This document shows, one piece after another, positions 1-7,050 of a stretch of DNA of 30,120 nt. Position 1 is the first letter of the stretch. The number at the start of each line of letters is the position of its first letter. The translations under genes were made by a program, and so were the position numbers. The DNA is taken from positions 1 through 30,120 of the forward strand of contig JABXJY010000004.1 in the NCBI GenBank assembly GCA_013375385.1, written 5' to 3'. Under the pieces are notes generated by a model, which was given only the letters and a program-made list of their open reading frames with translations, was not told the origin of the DNA and did no database searches. The DNA comes from Desulfobacterales bacterium. GTDB lineage: Bacteria > Desulfobacterota > DSM-4660 > Desulfatiglandales > B25-G16.

Positions 1-322
1 ATAAATCCAATAAATTGCACATACTCTATCATTTGGGAAGGGCATAGTCAACAATTTTATTGAAAGATTTCCAGTTTTTATATGAATATTAAGTAAAAAT
101 GGGTTCATTTGATAATGCGCATACTTGATCACAAAATAGGGAAAAAACTTAAGTACTTGAATAACATAGGTTTCTGAGATCCCAACCGTTATTTTCGCTC
201 ATAGATATATACTATTGTCTAAGCTTTTGTCAATCCTAATCTAAGAATTCCTTCCGCGCCCACTTTCGACAGGGGATCAAGGCATCCGACACTATCTTTT
301 TCAGCCGGAGAATTGCGGCTAA
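1..322. other. Gene-free AT-rich region at left edge
   Basis: No open reading frame of protein-like character is visible on either strand. The region follows the 3' end of iorB and holds two candidate leftward promoters (23-51 and 206-233), so it may be the upstream region of a minus-strand gene lying beyond the left edge. A short GC-rich inverted repeat (AGCCG/CGGCT, about 304-321) sits just past the iorB stop but has no T-run on the side needed for a minus-strand terminator. Confidence 0.6.
23..51 (-). promoter_or_regulatory. Candidate sigma-70 promoter reading left
   Basis: Read on the minus strand this is TTGACT, a 17-base spacer, then TAGAGT (5/6 and 4/6 matches to the -35 and -10 consensus). 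It would start a transcript running off the left edge. A second, weaker candidate lies at 206-233 (TTGACA, 16 bases, TATATA). Position and spacing are seen; function is inferred. Confidence 0.35.
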
Positions 323-913
323 TTATCCTTTTCCGGCCGCAGCAACGCCAAAGTCAAAGGCCCTCAGATTTGATTCCAAGAATTCCTGCCTTGTTGACGT
401 AGCTATTGTTTCTTTGAGCGTATCTTCATCCAAAGGAATGATTTTGCTACCAACCAATGCCCCGAGCATAACCATATTCAGGGATAAAGGGTTTCCAGCC
501 TTTGCTGCCAGCTCATTACCGTCCAGAACTATGAGCGAGCGAACGCTGTTTTTGATTAAATCAAGGGCTTCTTCAATATCAGGATAGACTCCCTGGCCGA
601 TTGCTACTGTAAAGGGAGGAAGAGGGTGAATATTGGTGATAACCACCGTGTTCTCGTTGCATTTGTTCAGCGCCCTCAATGTCTCGGATGGCTCAAAACC
701 GATTAAAATATCGGCCTCACCCCTGGAAACTATCGGGCTCCTTGCTCCCATAACAAGGGCTGACTCAACAATACCACCTCTCTGGGCCATTCCGTGGATC
801 TCACTTACTACCGCAGGTATCCCAGCCGCTAGACACGCCTCACCGAGCAGCCTTGTTACAAGAAGATTTCCCTGACCTCCGACACCAACAAAGACTATCC
901 GCTTGGTTTCCAT
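323..913 (-). CDS. iorB: Indolepyruvate:ferredoxin oxidoreductase, beta subunit
   Basis: Small subunit (196 aa) of the cytoplasmic enzyme that oxidatively decarboxylates aryl-pyruvates, from transamination of aromatic amino acids, to aryl-acetyl-CoA while reducing ferredoxin. The N-terminus has the 2-oxoacid:acceptor oxidoreductase gamma-domain signature VGVGGQGNLLVTRLLGEA, followed by EIHGMAQRGG, also typical of the family. Length is normal. The frame stays open to a TTG at 919, but the ATG at 913 is the better start: AAGGAG sits 6 bases before it and would abut the TTG. It lies downstream of iorA on the same strand, separated by about 170 bases holding a 7-bp-period repeat pair, and is probably co-transcribed with it. 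Substrate range (indole-, phenyl- or hydroxyphenyl-pyruvate) cannot be read from sequence. Confidence 0.9.
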   Translation of the reverse strand: METKRIVFVGVGGQGNLLVTRLLGEACLAAGIPAVVSEIHGMAQRGGIVESALVMGARSPIVSRGEADILIGFEPSETLRALNKCNENTVVITNIHPLPPFTVAIGQGVYPDIEEALDLIKNSVRSLIVLDGNELAAKAGNPLSLNMVMLGALVGSKIIPLDEDTLKETIATSTRQEFLESNLRAFDFGVAAAGKG

Positions 914-930
914 AGTCAACTCCTTACCTT

Positions 931-1083
931 TGACAATGTCCGTGGTCCGTTGTCCGTAGCCAGTTGTAGTTGTATTTCAAGAGATTTGGTGAACAAACAA
1001 GTACCTTTCTTTCGATTACTGTCTTCTTTATGTGGATTTGTCTTTCGCGCCCTTTCAACGGACAACTGACAACGGTCAACGGC
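931..1083. repeat. Heptad repeat pair between iorA and iorB
   Basis: The left arm (about 931-975) reads as tgtccgt, ggtccgt, tgtccgt, agccagt, tgtagtt with a strict 7-base period. The right arm (about 1056-1083) reads caacgga, caactga, caacggt, caacggc, which is the same family in reverse complement. About 80 bases separate the arms, so the two could pair in RNA or single-stranded DNA. One of several such elements in the window. Confidence 0.75.
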
Positions 1084-1085
1084 CC

Positions 1086-2936
1086 TTACTTCTTTAATGG
1101 AAGGATGGCATTCTCAGGACAGACCTGTGCGCAAACAGTACAGCCGATACAAAGGTTCTCGTCTATCATGGTTCTACCATCGGCAAGATACATTCCCGGA
1201 CATGCCAGAAGATCAATACAGTCGCGACGCTGCTTACATTTGTCCTGATTGACATAAAATGGTCTGATCTTTTTGGCCTTCTTAACTACCCTGGCAAACA
1301 GGGGGCAGAACTCTTGAGATACGATCACCGAGATGCCATCAAATTCCTCTGATGCCTGTGCTGCCTCAATACTCTTCTTGACCTGAAGGGGATTAACTAC
1401 CTGGACATGCTCCACACCACAACCTCTTACTACCGACTCGATAGAAATCTGTTTCGTGTCAACACCCATGGGAGTGGTATCTACACCAGGGTGAGGTTGA
1501 TGCCCTGTCATGGCGGTCGTCCCATTATCAAGGATGACCAGGGTAAATCTGTGGTTGTTATGAACAGCGTTGATCAGACCAGGAATACCTGCATGGAAAA
1601 AGGTTGAATCCCCTATAAAAGAGACGACTTTCTGATCTGTCGCCTTTGCAATACCACAGGAGGAGCCGACAGAGGCACCCATACATATAACGATATCGGC
1701 CATAGACAAGGGAGGAAGCAAACCCAGGGTATAGCAGCCAATATCTGACGGGTAAATGGCGTCCGGGCCATAAACCTTTTTTATTGCGTAGTACATAGCC
1801 CTATGGGGGCAACCAGCACAGAGATTAGGCGGCCTGCCCGGAAGATCAGGAATACCCGCTACATCAACCGCCTTTGGGGAGGTATCAGGCACTTTGAAAT
1901 AAGAGGCAATAGTCTTTCGGACCAGGCCCGGATCAAACTCGTAGAGTCTTGGAAAAAGGCCATCTCCCTTGCCATTGATAGGGATACCGATCCCCTTAGA
2001 TTGCGCCAGTGACCTGATATCATGTTCCATTAACGGCTCAAGCTCTTCAACCACCAGGACCTTCTCTACACCGGTGAGGAATCTCCCAATCAGGTTTTCT
2101 GGCATGGGATAAGAAAAACCCAGCCTGAGTATAGTCACCTTATCACCAATCCCAAGATCATCGATAGCATCCTGAACATAGTTCATACTAACGCCATTAG
2201 TAACGATACCCCACTTCCCCTCGCCAATAATCTGATTATGCTCTGAGTTCTCAGATAGCTCTAATGCCTGATCATTTTTTTCTATCAGGATCTTATGTAG
2301 ATTCCTGGAAACAGCAGGGATTGCCACATAATGAAATGGATCCTTCTTAAAAAAACCCTTTGATTTGATCGGCTGAATTGTTCCGAATCTGACCACTCCT
2401 CTCAGGTGATTCAGCCTGGTTGTGGTCCTCAGGATGACCGGTAACCTCAATTGCTCGGAGAGACCAAATGCGGCAACCGCCATATCCTTCATCTCCTGGG
2501 CGGTTGTTGGCTCCAGCAGAGGCAGCCCGGAGAGCCTCGCATAGTACCTGTTATCCTGCTCATTCTGGCTTGAAAATAAAGATGGATCATCGGCATTTAC
2601 AATAACCATACCTGCGGTAACACCGAGATAGGCCAGTGTCATGAGGGAATCAGCGGCAACATTCATCCCCACGTGTTTCATGGTGCACATGCTTCTGACA
2701 CCTGAAATGGCAGCACCGGCTGCAACCTCCAATGCTACCTTCTCGTTTGTCGAATACTCAAAATAGAATCCACCTTCCTGATACGTGGCAAAAAAAGTAT
2801 CCGGAATCTCCGAGGATGGGGTCCCAGGATAACAGGTGGCAACGCCAATACCCGCCTCAATAGCACCCCTCGCAATGGCCTCATTTCCCAATACAAACAT
2901 CTCCTTGCCTGGCGAATCTATAAGTAGTTTATGCAT
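1086..2936 (-). CDS. iorA: Indolepyruvate:ferredoxin oxidoreductase, alpha subunit
   Basis: Large subunit (616 aa from this start) holding the thiamine diphosphate site and C-terminal iron-sulfur domain. Seen: an N-terminal pyrimidine-binding domain (GNEAIARGAIEAGI, then CYPGTPSSEIPD), the family motif CAGCPHRAMYYAI near residue 370, the TPP/Mg motif GDSTFFHAG near 441 with its ILDNGTTAMTGHQPHPG partner, and a ferredoxin-like end. The last cluster motif, CIGCTVCAQVCP, is complete. The first, CKQRRDCIDLLACP, has Arg where the second ligand Cys is expected. The frame is open to an ATG at 2966, but those ten residues are not family-like and no ribosome site precedes it; GGGTAAG precedes the ATG at 2936. 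It lies downstream of an acyl-CoA ligase gene, with its own candidate promoter and operator between them. Confidence 0.92.
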   Translation of the reverse strand: MHKLLIDSPGKEMFVLGNEAIARGAIEAGIGVATCYPGTPSSEIPDTFFATYQEGGFYFEYSTNEKVALEVAAGAAISGVRSMCTMKHVGMNVAADSLMTLAYLGVTAGMVIVNADDPSLFSSQNEQDNRYYARLSGLPLLEPTTAQEMKDMAVAAFGLSEQLRLPVILRTTTRLNHLRGVVRFGTIQPIKSKGFFKKDPFHYVAIPAVSRNLHKILIEKNDQALELSENSEHNQIIGEGKWGIVTNGVSMNYVQDAIDDLGIGDKVTILRLGFSYPMPENLIGRFLTGVEKVLVVEELEPLMEHDIRSLAQSKGIGIPINGKGDGLFPRLYEFDPGLVRKTIASYFKVPDTSPKAVDVAGIPDLPGRPPNLCAGCPHRAMYYAIKKVYGPDAIYPSDIGCYTLGLLPPLSMADIVICMGASVGSSCGIAKATDQKVVSFIGDSTFFHAGIPGLINAVHNNHRFTLVILDNGTTAMTGHQPHPGVDTTPMGVDTKQISIESVVRGCGVEHVQVVNPLQVKKSIEAAQASEEFDGISVIVSQEFCPLFARVVKKAKKIRPFYVNQDKCKQRRDCIDLLACPGMYLADGRTMIDENLCIGCTVCAQVCPENAILPLKK

Positions 2937-2968
2937 ATTCTTACCCGTGCTTAAGATTAGCAGCATTC

Positions 2969-3016
2969 TAGCTAGACTTCAGCTATTTAATAGTTACTGA
3001 TAGACTATCCTGTCAA
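2969..3016 (-). promoter_or_regulatory. iorA promoter with shared operator-like motif (site A)
   Basis: On the minus strand TTGACA (3016-3011), 18 bases, then TATTAA gives a plausible sigma-70 promoter. Overlapping and downstream is a motif shared with two other catabolic promoters. In plus orientation it is TAGCTA at 2969, AGCTA at 2981 and ATAGTTACT at 2990. The first two parts form a dyad, TAGCT-N7-AGCTA. A second small palindrome, GATAGACTATC (2999-3009), lies inside the promoter spacer. Regulatory role is inferred. Confidence 0.5.
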
Positions 3017-4579
3017 GAAACTCTCCTTTCCCCCTCCATAGATCTCTCTGAGTTTTGGCTTCTCTATCTTGCCGGTGGGATTCCGGGGCACATCACCAAA
3101 GAATACCCTTCGAGGCCTCTTGTACCGGGGTAATTGCTCACAAAATTGGGCTACCTCATCCTCACTCATCGCCTTTCCAGGCTTTACCTTAATAATGGCG
3201 GCTGGAATCTCACCAAGCCTTTCATCAGGTATACCAATGACGGCAGCATCCTGGATCTTGTCATTACTTGCAAGAAAATCCTCAATCTCAACTGGAAAGA
3301 TATTCTCTCCTCCAGTGATGATAATATCCTTTTTTCTGTCCACCAGCCATATAAAGCCATCTTCATCCATTCTGGCCATGTCCCCTGTTAAGAGCCAACC
3401 CTTAAAAAGGGTACTGGCCGTTGCCTCAGGGTTCCTATAGTACTCCTTCATCACGCCCGGCCCCCTTACCATGAGCTCACCAGTTTTTCCCCGAGGAACA
3501 GGGTTCCTGTCTTCATCTACTATCTGACATTCCCAATCAAAACCAGGGGCACCAATGGCCCCAACCTTGTGGATATTTTCTATTCCAAGGTGGACGCATC
3601 CTGGACCCGTGGTCTCACTTAAGCCATAATTGGTATCATAGTCATGATGAGGAAATACCCTTTTCCAGTTCTTTATCAGGCTTGGCGGAACTGGCTGGGC
3701 ACCAATATGCATCAATCTCCATTGATCCAACGCATAATCGGCAAGCCTTACATCTCCATTCTCTATTGCCACAAGAATATCCTGTGCCCAGGGAACCAAC
3801 AGGAAGACAACAGTTACCTTCTCCTCTGATATAGCCTCCAGGATCCATTGAGGCCTCACCCCTTTAAGGATAACTGCCTTGGCCCCGACGATGAAATTAC
3901 CAAACCAGTGCATCTTACCACCAGTATGGTAGAGGGGCGGGATGCAGAGGAAATTGTCCTCGTGTGTTTGATTGTGATGGCGATTTTCAACTATGCAGGC
4001 AGCCTCAAGGTTTCTGTGGGTCAAGAGAATCGGTTTTGGTGTACCTGTAGTCCCAGAGGTGAAATAGAGGCCTGCCTCATCGTCTATACCTATTTCAACA
4101 TCAGGGTTTACCGGAGAACCCCTTTCTAGGATATCCTCATATTTCTGTGCATAATCAGGCCTGATCTCATCGGGCCCTACAAAGATATAATTCTTTATGG
4201 TGCTGAGATCTGCCTTTATCTGGTTTACTCTATCTATAAATTCCTCTCCAAAGATCATGGCCATGCCTTCAGCGATTCCGGCACATAGTCTTATCTCCTG
4301 AGCAGAAAACCTGAAATTCAATGGGACTGCCCAGGCCCCGGTCCTCAGAATTCCGAAGTAGACAGGTAGCCACTCAAGACAATTCATCATGAGGTGAATA
4401 ACCTTATCACCCTTTTTAATTCCCTTAGCTATCAGGAAATTGGCAAACCTGTTGGCCTGATCATCAAACTCCTTCCATGTTATTTCTGCTCTCCTGTTGT
4501 TTGCCGGATCCCGTTCAATAAGGGCAACCTCGTCACCATACATCCTGGCATTCCGTGCCAAGATATCACCGATAAGCAT
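3005..4579 (-). CDS. AMP-forming acyl-CoA synthetase / CoA ligase
   Basis: A 524-aa member of the adenylate-forming family that activates a carboxylic acid to its CoA thioester with ATP. Seen: P-loop-like motif TSGTTGTPKPILLTHRN near residue 172, YGLSETTGPG in the middle, LLTGDMARMDEDGF near 395, the hinge region LVDRKKDIIITGGENIFPVEIE, and catalytic lysine motif NPTGKIEKPKLRE near 500. Length is typical. The ATG at 4579 is preceded by GGGAGG at good spacing. It is first in a minus-strand unit with iorAB, though iorA has its own promoter candidate. The substrate is not readable: an aryl-acetate, aromatic acid or medium-chain fatty acid would all fit. The IorAB neighbours favour an aromatic link by inference. 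Confidence 0.88.
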   Translation of the reverse strand: MLIGDILARNARMYGDEVALIERDPANNRRAEITWKEFDDQANRFANFLIAKGIKKGDKVIHLMMNCLEWLPVYFGILRTGAWAVPLNFRFSAQEIRLCAGIAEGMAMIFGEEFIDRVNQIKADLSTIKNYIFVGPDEIRPDYAQKYEDILERGSPVNPDVEIGIDDEAGLYFTSGTTGTPKPILLTHRNLEAACIVENRHHNQTHEDNFLCIPPLYHTGGKMHWFGNFIVGAKAVILKGVRPQWILEAISEEKVTVVFLLVPWAQDILVAIENGDVRLADYALDQWRLMHIGAQPVPPSLIKNWKRVFPHHDYDTNYGLSETTGPGCVHLGIENIHKVGAIGAPGFDWECQIVDEDRNPVPRGKTGELMVRGPGVMKEYYRNPEATASTLFKGWLLTGDMARMDEDGFIWLVDRKKDIIITGGENIFPVEIEDFLASNDKIQDAAVIGIPDERLGEIPAAIIKVKPGKAMSEDEVAQFCEQLPRYKRPRRVFFGDVPRNPTGKIEKPKLREIYGGGKESFLTG

Positions 4580-4657
4580 CTCTCGGCCTCCCTGCTAAAC
4601 TTTTTCCCTTTTCTTCTTGACAAAATTACTTTATATTAATAAGTAGGTAAAGATTTT

Positions 4658-4701
4658 TAGCTATGAAGTAGCTATAACATAATTACCTATAAAAAAGTCA
4701 A
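4658..4701 (-). promoter_or_regulatory. Ligase promoter with shared operator-like motif (site B)
   Basis: Minus-strand TTGACT (4701-4696) is followed at 16 bases by TGTTAT. The shared motif overlaps it: TAGCTA at 4658, AGCTA at 4670 and ATAATTAC at 4679 in plus orientation, with exactly the spacing seen at sites A and C. TAGCTATGAAGTAGCTA (4658-4674) is a perfect 6-bp-arm dyad. The next minus-strand start codon is the ligase ATG at 4579, giving a leader of roughly 80 bases. Confidence 0.5.
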
Positions 4702-4711
4702 GGCTATCTTT

Positions 4712-4870
4712 ATGGCAAAGCTCTGTGTCTGGCCGAAAAAATACCTTCCGGATGATCTCTCTAACCCAAACTACTCTTTCCAAGATAACTTCCTAAGGAA
4801 CTATAATCTTATTGCAAGCACCATAATAGCTCATCACGTATGGATAAGGGGAGCAAGATGTTACCCTTGA
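4712..4870 (+). CDS. Possible small protein, unrecognised (52 aa)
   Basis: An ATG-to-TGA frame of 52 codons fills much of the gap between the divergent ligase and transporter genes. It begins MAKLCVWPKKYLPDDL and ends WIRGARCYP. A weak AAGG lies about 10 bases before the ATG. I recognise no family, signal peptide or membrane segment. A perfect TATAAT that may serve the downstream operon lies inside it, which argues against coding. It could be a small protein, a decayed gene end or chance. Confidence 0.15.
   Translation: MAKLCVWPKKYLPDDLSNPNYSFQDNFLRNYNLIASTIIAHHVWIRGARCYP
4777..4807 (+). promoter_or_regulatory. Candidate promoter of the liv-type operon
   Basis: A perfect -10 hexamer TATAAT lies at 4802-4807, just after the near-palindrome TTCCTAAGGAA. 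The -35 side is poor (TTCCAA, 18 bases upstream), so an activator or another sigma factor may be needed. The leader to the ATG at 4931 would be about 115 bases and includes a small GCCCT/AGGGC hairpin near 4877-4893. Confidence 0.3.
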
Positions 4871-4930
4871 GATGCGCCCTTCTAGGCAGGGCATTATTAA
4901 CCATATAACTTAAAAGAGGGAGGAATTATT

Positions 4931-6133
4931 ATGCGAAAGGTACTTATTTTGGCACTCATTGCAGGGTTTGTTTGTTTTGGTTTAGGTACTTTTGCATGGG
5001 CGAAACCAATAAAGGTTGGGGCAGTGATTAACCTCACAGGTCCTGCCTCTAGTTGGGGTCAATACCATGCCAAAGGTCATAAGGACTACTTCAGGTATGT
5101 CAACGAGGTAAAGGGAGGGATTGCAGGCAACAAAATAGATCTAACCGTGGTTGATCACGCATATAAGGTTCCTGAGACAGTTAAATTTGTCAAGAAGTTC
5201 TGTACCTTGGACAAGATGGATATGATAGCTACATGGGATGCAGGGTCAGGTCTTATGGCAAAACCTATAATACAAAAGTACAAGACCCCCACCATCAATT
5301 ACTCTACCGACCAAGCAATCCTCAAGCCTCCTATAGATTATATGTACCTGCCTTTTGGCAGTTACATAATGGATTCTTATGCAGTATTAGAATATATCCG
5401 TACCATCCATTCAGGAAAGGAGGCCCCAAAGGTTGGACTCCTGACCTATAATAATGCCTATGGAAAGACCATTCATGCCCCGAGTAAGGAATATGGCGCA
5501 AAACACGGCATAGACGTTGTAGATATTGAAGAATTCCCTACGAAGACACTTGACCTCACCACTGAACTTTTACGGCTCAAGGAAGCGGGAGCAGAATATG
5601 TATTTGTCCAGATACTTCCATCCCATATTATAATGGCCCTTAAGTGTGCTGATAAGATTAATTATGACGTACCTTTTTTTGGAACCTGGACAGCCACAGA
5701 CCCGGATTTCTTTACGAGAGGTAAAGGCCTGATCAGGGATCGGGTTTGTATGCAGTTCACGGGAGCTCTCCCGGTCGATGGGACACCAGGTATAAAAGTG
5801 ATGGAAGGACTGTGGAAACGTTACAAGACTGTGACCACATTTGATAATTCCTACTGGGAAGGGGTGGTCATCGGCATGATTATGGAAAGGGCATTTCAGC
5901 GGGCTTATAAAAAATTCGGGGAGATAAACAGCGAAACGATTAATGACGCCCTTGAGACATTTAGAGATGAGGATTTTGGGGGGCTTGTGCCCAATACTAC
6001 CTACACAAAAACCGATCATAGCGGCTCCTTTACAGCGCGGATTGTTAAAATTAACGAGGATCAAACCTATACACCACTTACCAGCTTCTTTGTACCTGGA
6101 AAAGAAAGGATCAAACTTCTAAAAAGGAGATGA
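4931..6133 (+). CDS. ABC transporter periplasmic substrate-binding protein (Liv/type 1)
   Basis: A 400-aa periplasmic binding protein of the leucine/amide/aromatic-acid family (Peripla_BP_6 type) that captures the substrate for the importer encoded downstream. Residues 1-24 form a signal peptide: MRKV, a hydrophobic core, then TFAWA before KPIKVGAVINLTGPASSWG, the usual mature start of this family. Later blocks such as VGLLTYNNAYGKTIHAPSKEYGAKHGIDVV and the long C-terminal lobe fit. GAGGGAGGAA precedes the ATG at 4931. Its stop codon is directly followed by the GTG of the ATPase gene, so the two are translationally linked. The family binds branched-chain amino acids in some members and benzoate-like or other carboxylates in others; the ligase gene in this operon favours an organic acid by inference. 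Confidence 0.9.
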   Translation: MRKVLILALIAGFVCFGLGTFAWAKPIKVGAVINLTGPASSWGQYHAKGHKDYFRYVNEVKGGIAGNKIDLTVVDHAYKVPETVKFVKKFCTLDKMDMIATWDAGSGLMAKPIIQKYKTPTINYSTDQAILKPPIDYMYLPFGSYIMDSYAVLEYIRTIHSGKEAPKVGLLTYNNAYGKTIHAPSKEYGAKHGIDVVDIEEFPTKTLDLTTELLRLKEAGAEYVFVQILPSHIIMALKCADKINYDVPFFGTWTATDPDFFTRGKGLIRDRVCMQFTGALPVDGTPGIKVMEGLWKRYKTVTTFDNSYWEGVVIGMIMERAFQRAYKKFGEINSETINDALETFRDEDFGGLVPNTTYTKTDHSGSFTARIVKINEDQTYTPLTSFFVPGKERIKLLKRR

Positions 6134-6964
6134 GTGAAGGCCTTTAGGGGTCAGCCAAGTATCTTCACCTCCAAGCAGCCTGAAGACATAAGGGCTGAGT
6201 TGGAGGTGAAGAATCTATCTTTGCACTTTGGGGGTGTTGTAGCGCTCGATAGCGTCGATCTGTCACTGCACACAGGAGAACTGTTAGCGATCATCGGTCC
6301 AAACGGTGCTGGAAAGACGAGTTTGCTGAACTGCATTACGGGATACTATAGGGCACAAAAGGGAGAAATCATCTTTAATGGGCAGGATATTACCTCCATG
6401 TCAACCCACCGCCTTACGGGGCTGGGTATTGGAAGGACATTTCAGAATATTGAACTCTTCCCCGGTATAAGCGTCCTTTCAAACATGCTCTTGGCCAGGC
6501 ATATCCATACAAACTATGGTGTAGGTTTAGCCTCTGTCTTTTCTCCAGCCGTAAGGAAGGAAGAGGTGCGTCATCGCCAGGTCTTAGAGGAACTTATTGA
6601 TTTCCTTGAAATGCAGGCCATCCGAAAAATGCTGGTCGGATCCCTTCCCTATGGTTTGCGGAAAAGGGTTGAGCTGGGCAGGGCCCTGGCCCTGGAACCA
6701 AAGCTCTTGGTCCTCGATGAGCCCTTTGCGGGAATGACCTTGGAGGAAAAGGAGGATATGGTGAGATTCCTGCTGGAGTTAAACGAGGGGTGGGGACAGA
6801 CCATGATCTTGGTGGAACACGATATGTCGGTTGTTATGAGTATATCGAAAAGGATTATGGTCCTGGATTTTGGAAAGAAGATTACCGAGGGTCCGCCAGA
6901 GGCTGTCCAGAATCATCCTCAGGTAATCAAGGCCTATCTCGGAGAAGCTGTAGGAATCCAGTAG
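6134..6964 (+). CDS. livG: ABC transporter ATP-binding protein, LivG type
   Basis: One of two cytoplasmic ATPases (276 aa) that power the importer. Walker A GPNGAGKTSLLN is near residues 54-65, the LivG-type block GIGRTFQNIELFPGISVLSNM follows, the ABC signature region appears as LPYGLRKRVELGRALA near 170, then Walker B LLVLDEPFAGM and the switch histidine in ILVEHDMSVVM. The signature has LPYG where LSYG or LSGG is usual, which is tolerated in LivG proteins. The GTG start at 6134 abuts the preceding stop, with AAAAAGGAG a few bases upstream. About 25 residues precede the ABC domain, slightly longer than typical. The C-terminal GPPEAVQNHPQVIKAYLG is the family's standard tail. Confidence 0.92.
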   Translation: MKAFRGQPSIFTSKQPEDIRAELEVKNLSLHFGGVVALDSVDLSLHTGELLAIIGPNGAGKTSLLNCITGYYRAQKGEIIFNGQDITSMSTHRLTGLGIGRTFQNIELFPGISVLSNMLLARHIHTNYGVGLASVFSPAVRKEEVRHRQVLEELIDFLEMQAIRKMLVGSLPYGLRKRVELGRALALEPKLLVLDEPFAGMTLEEKEDMVRFLLELNEGWGQTMILVEHDMSVVMSISKRIMVLDFGKKITEGPPEAVQNHPQVIKAYLGEAVGIQ

Positions 6965-6966
6965 AC

Positions 6967-7040
6967 ATTGAAAATTGACGATTGAAAATTGATGTGCTTG
7001 CGGCCAAAAAAAATTTTCAATTGTCAATTGAAAATCGAAA
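6967..7040. repeat. Heptad repeat element with 23-bp palindrome
   Basis: The left arm reads attgaaa, attgacg, attgaaa, attgatg in strict 7-base steps (6967-6994 region). The right arm (7013-7040) contains a perfect palindrome of two 11-base arms about one central base at 7013-7035, built on CAATTG. The right arm also runs in reverse orientation to the left. It lies between livG and the ligase gene and creates a spurious in-frame extension of the latter. Confidence 0.75.
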
Positions 7041-7050
7041 AGGGCTTAGC

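Noticed and set aside
304..321. GC-rich inverted repeat after iorB considered as a terminator
   Set aside because: The stem is only 5 bp and the minus-strand 3' side continues GAAAAAG, not a T-run.
5570..6064. Minus-strand open frame of 164 codons
   Set aside because: It lies wholly opposite the well-supported substrate-binding protein gene and shows no recognisable domain.
6967..7040. Heptad arrays considered as CRISPR repeats
   Set aside because: Units are 7 bases, contiguous and degenerate, with no 25-40 base repeats alternating with unique spacers and no cas genes nearby.
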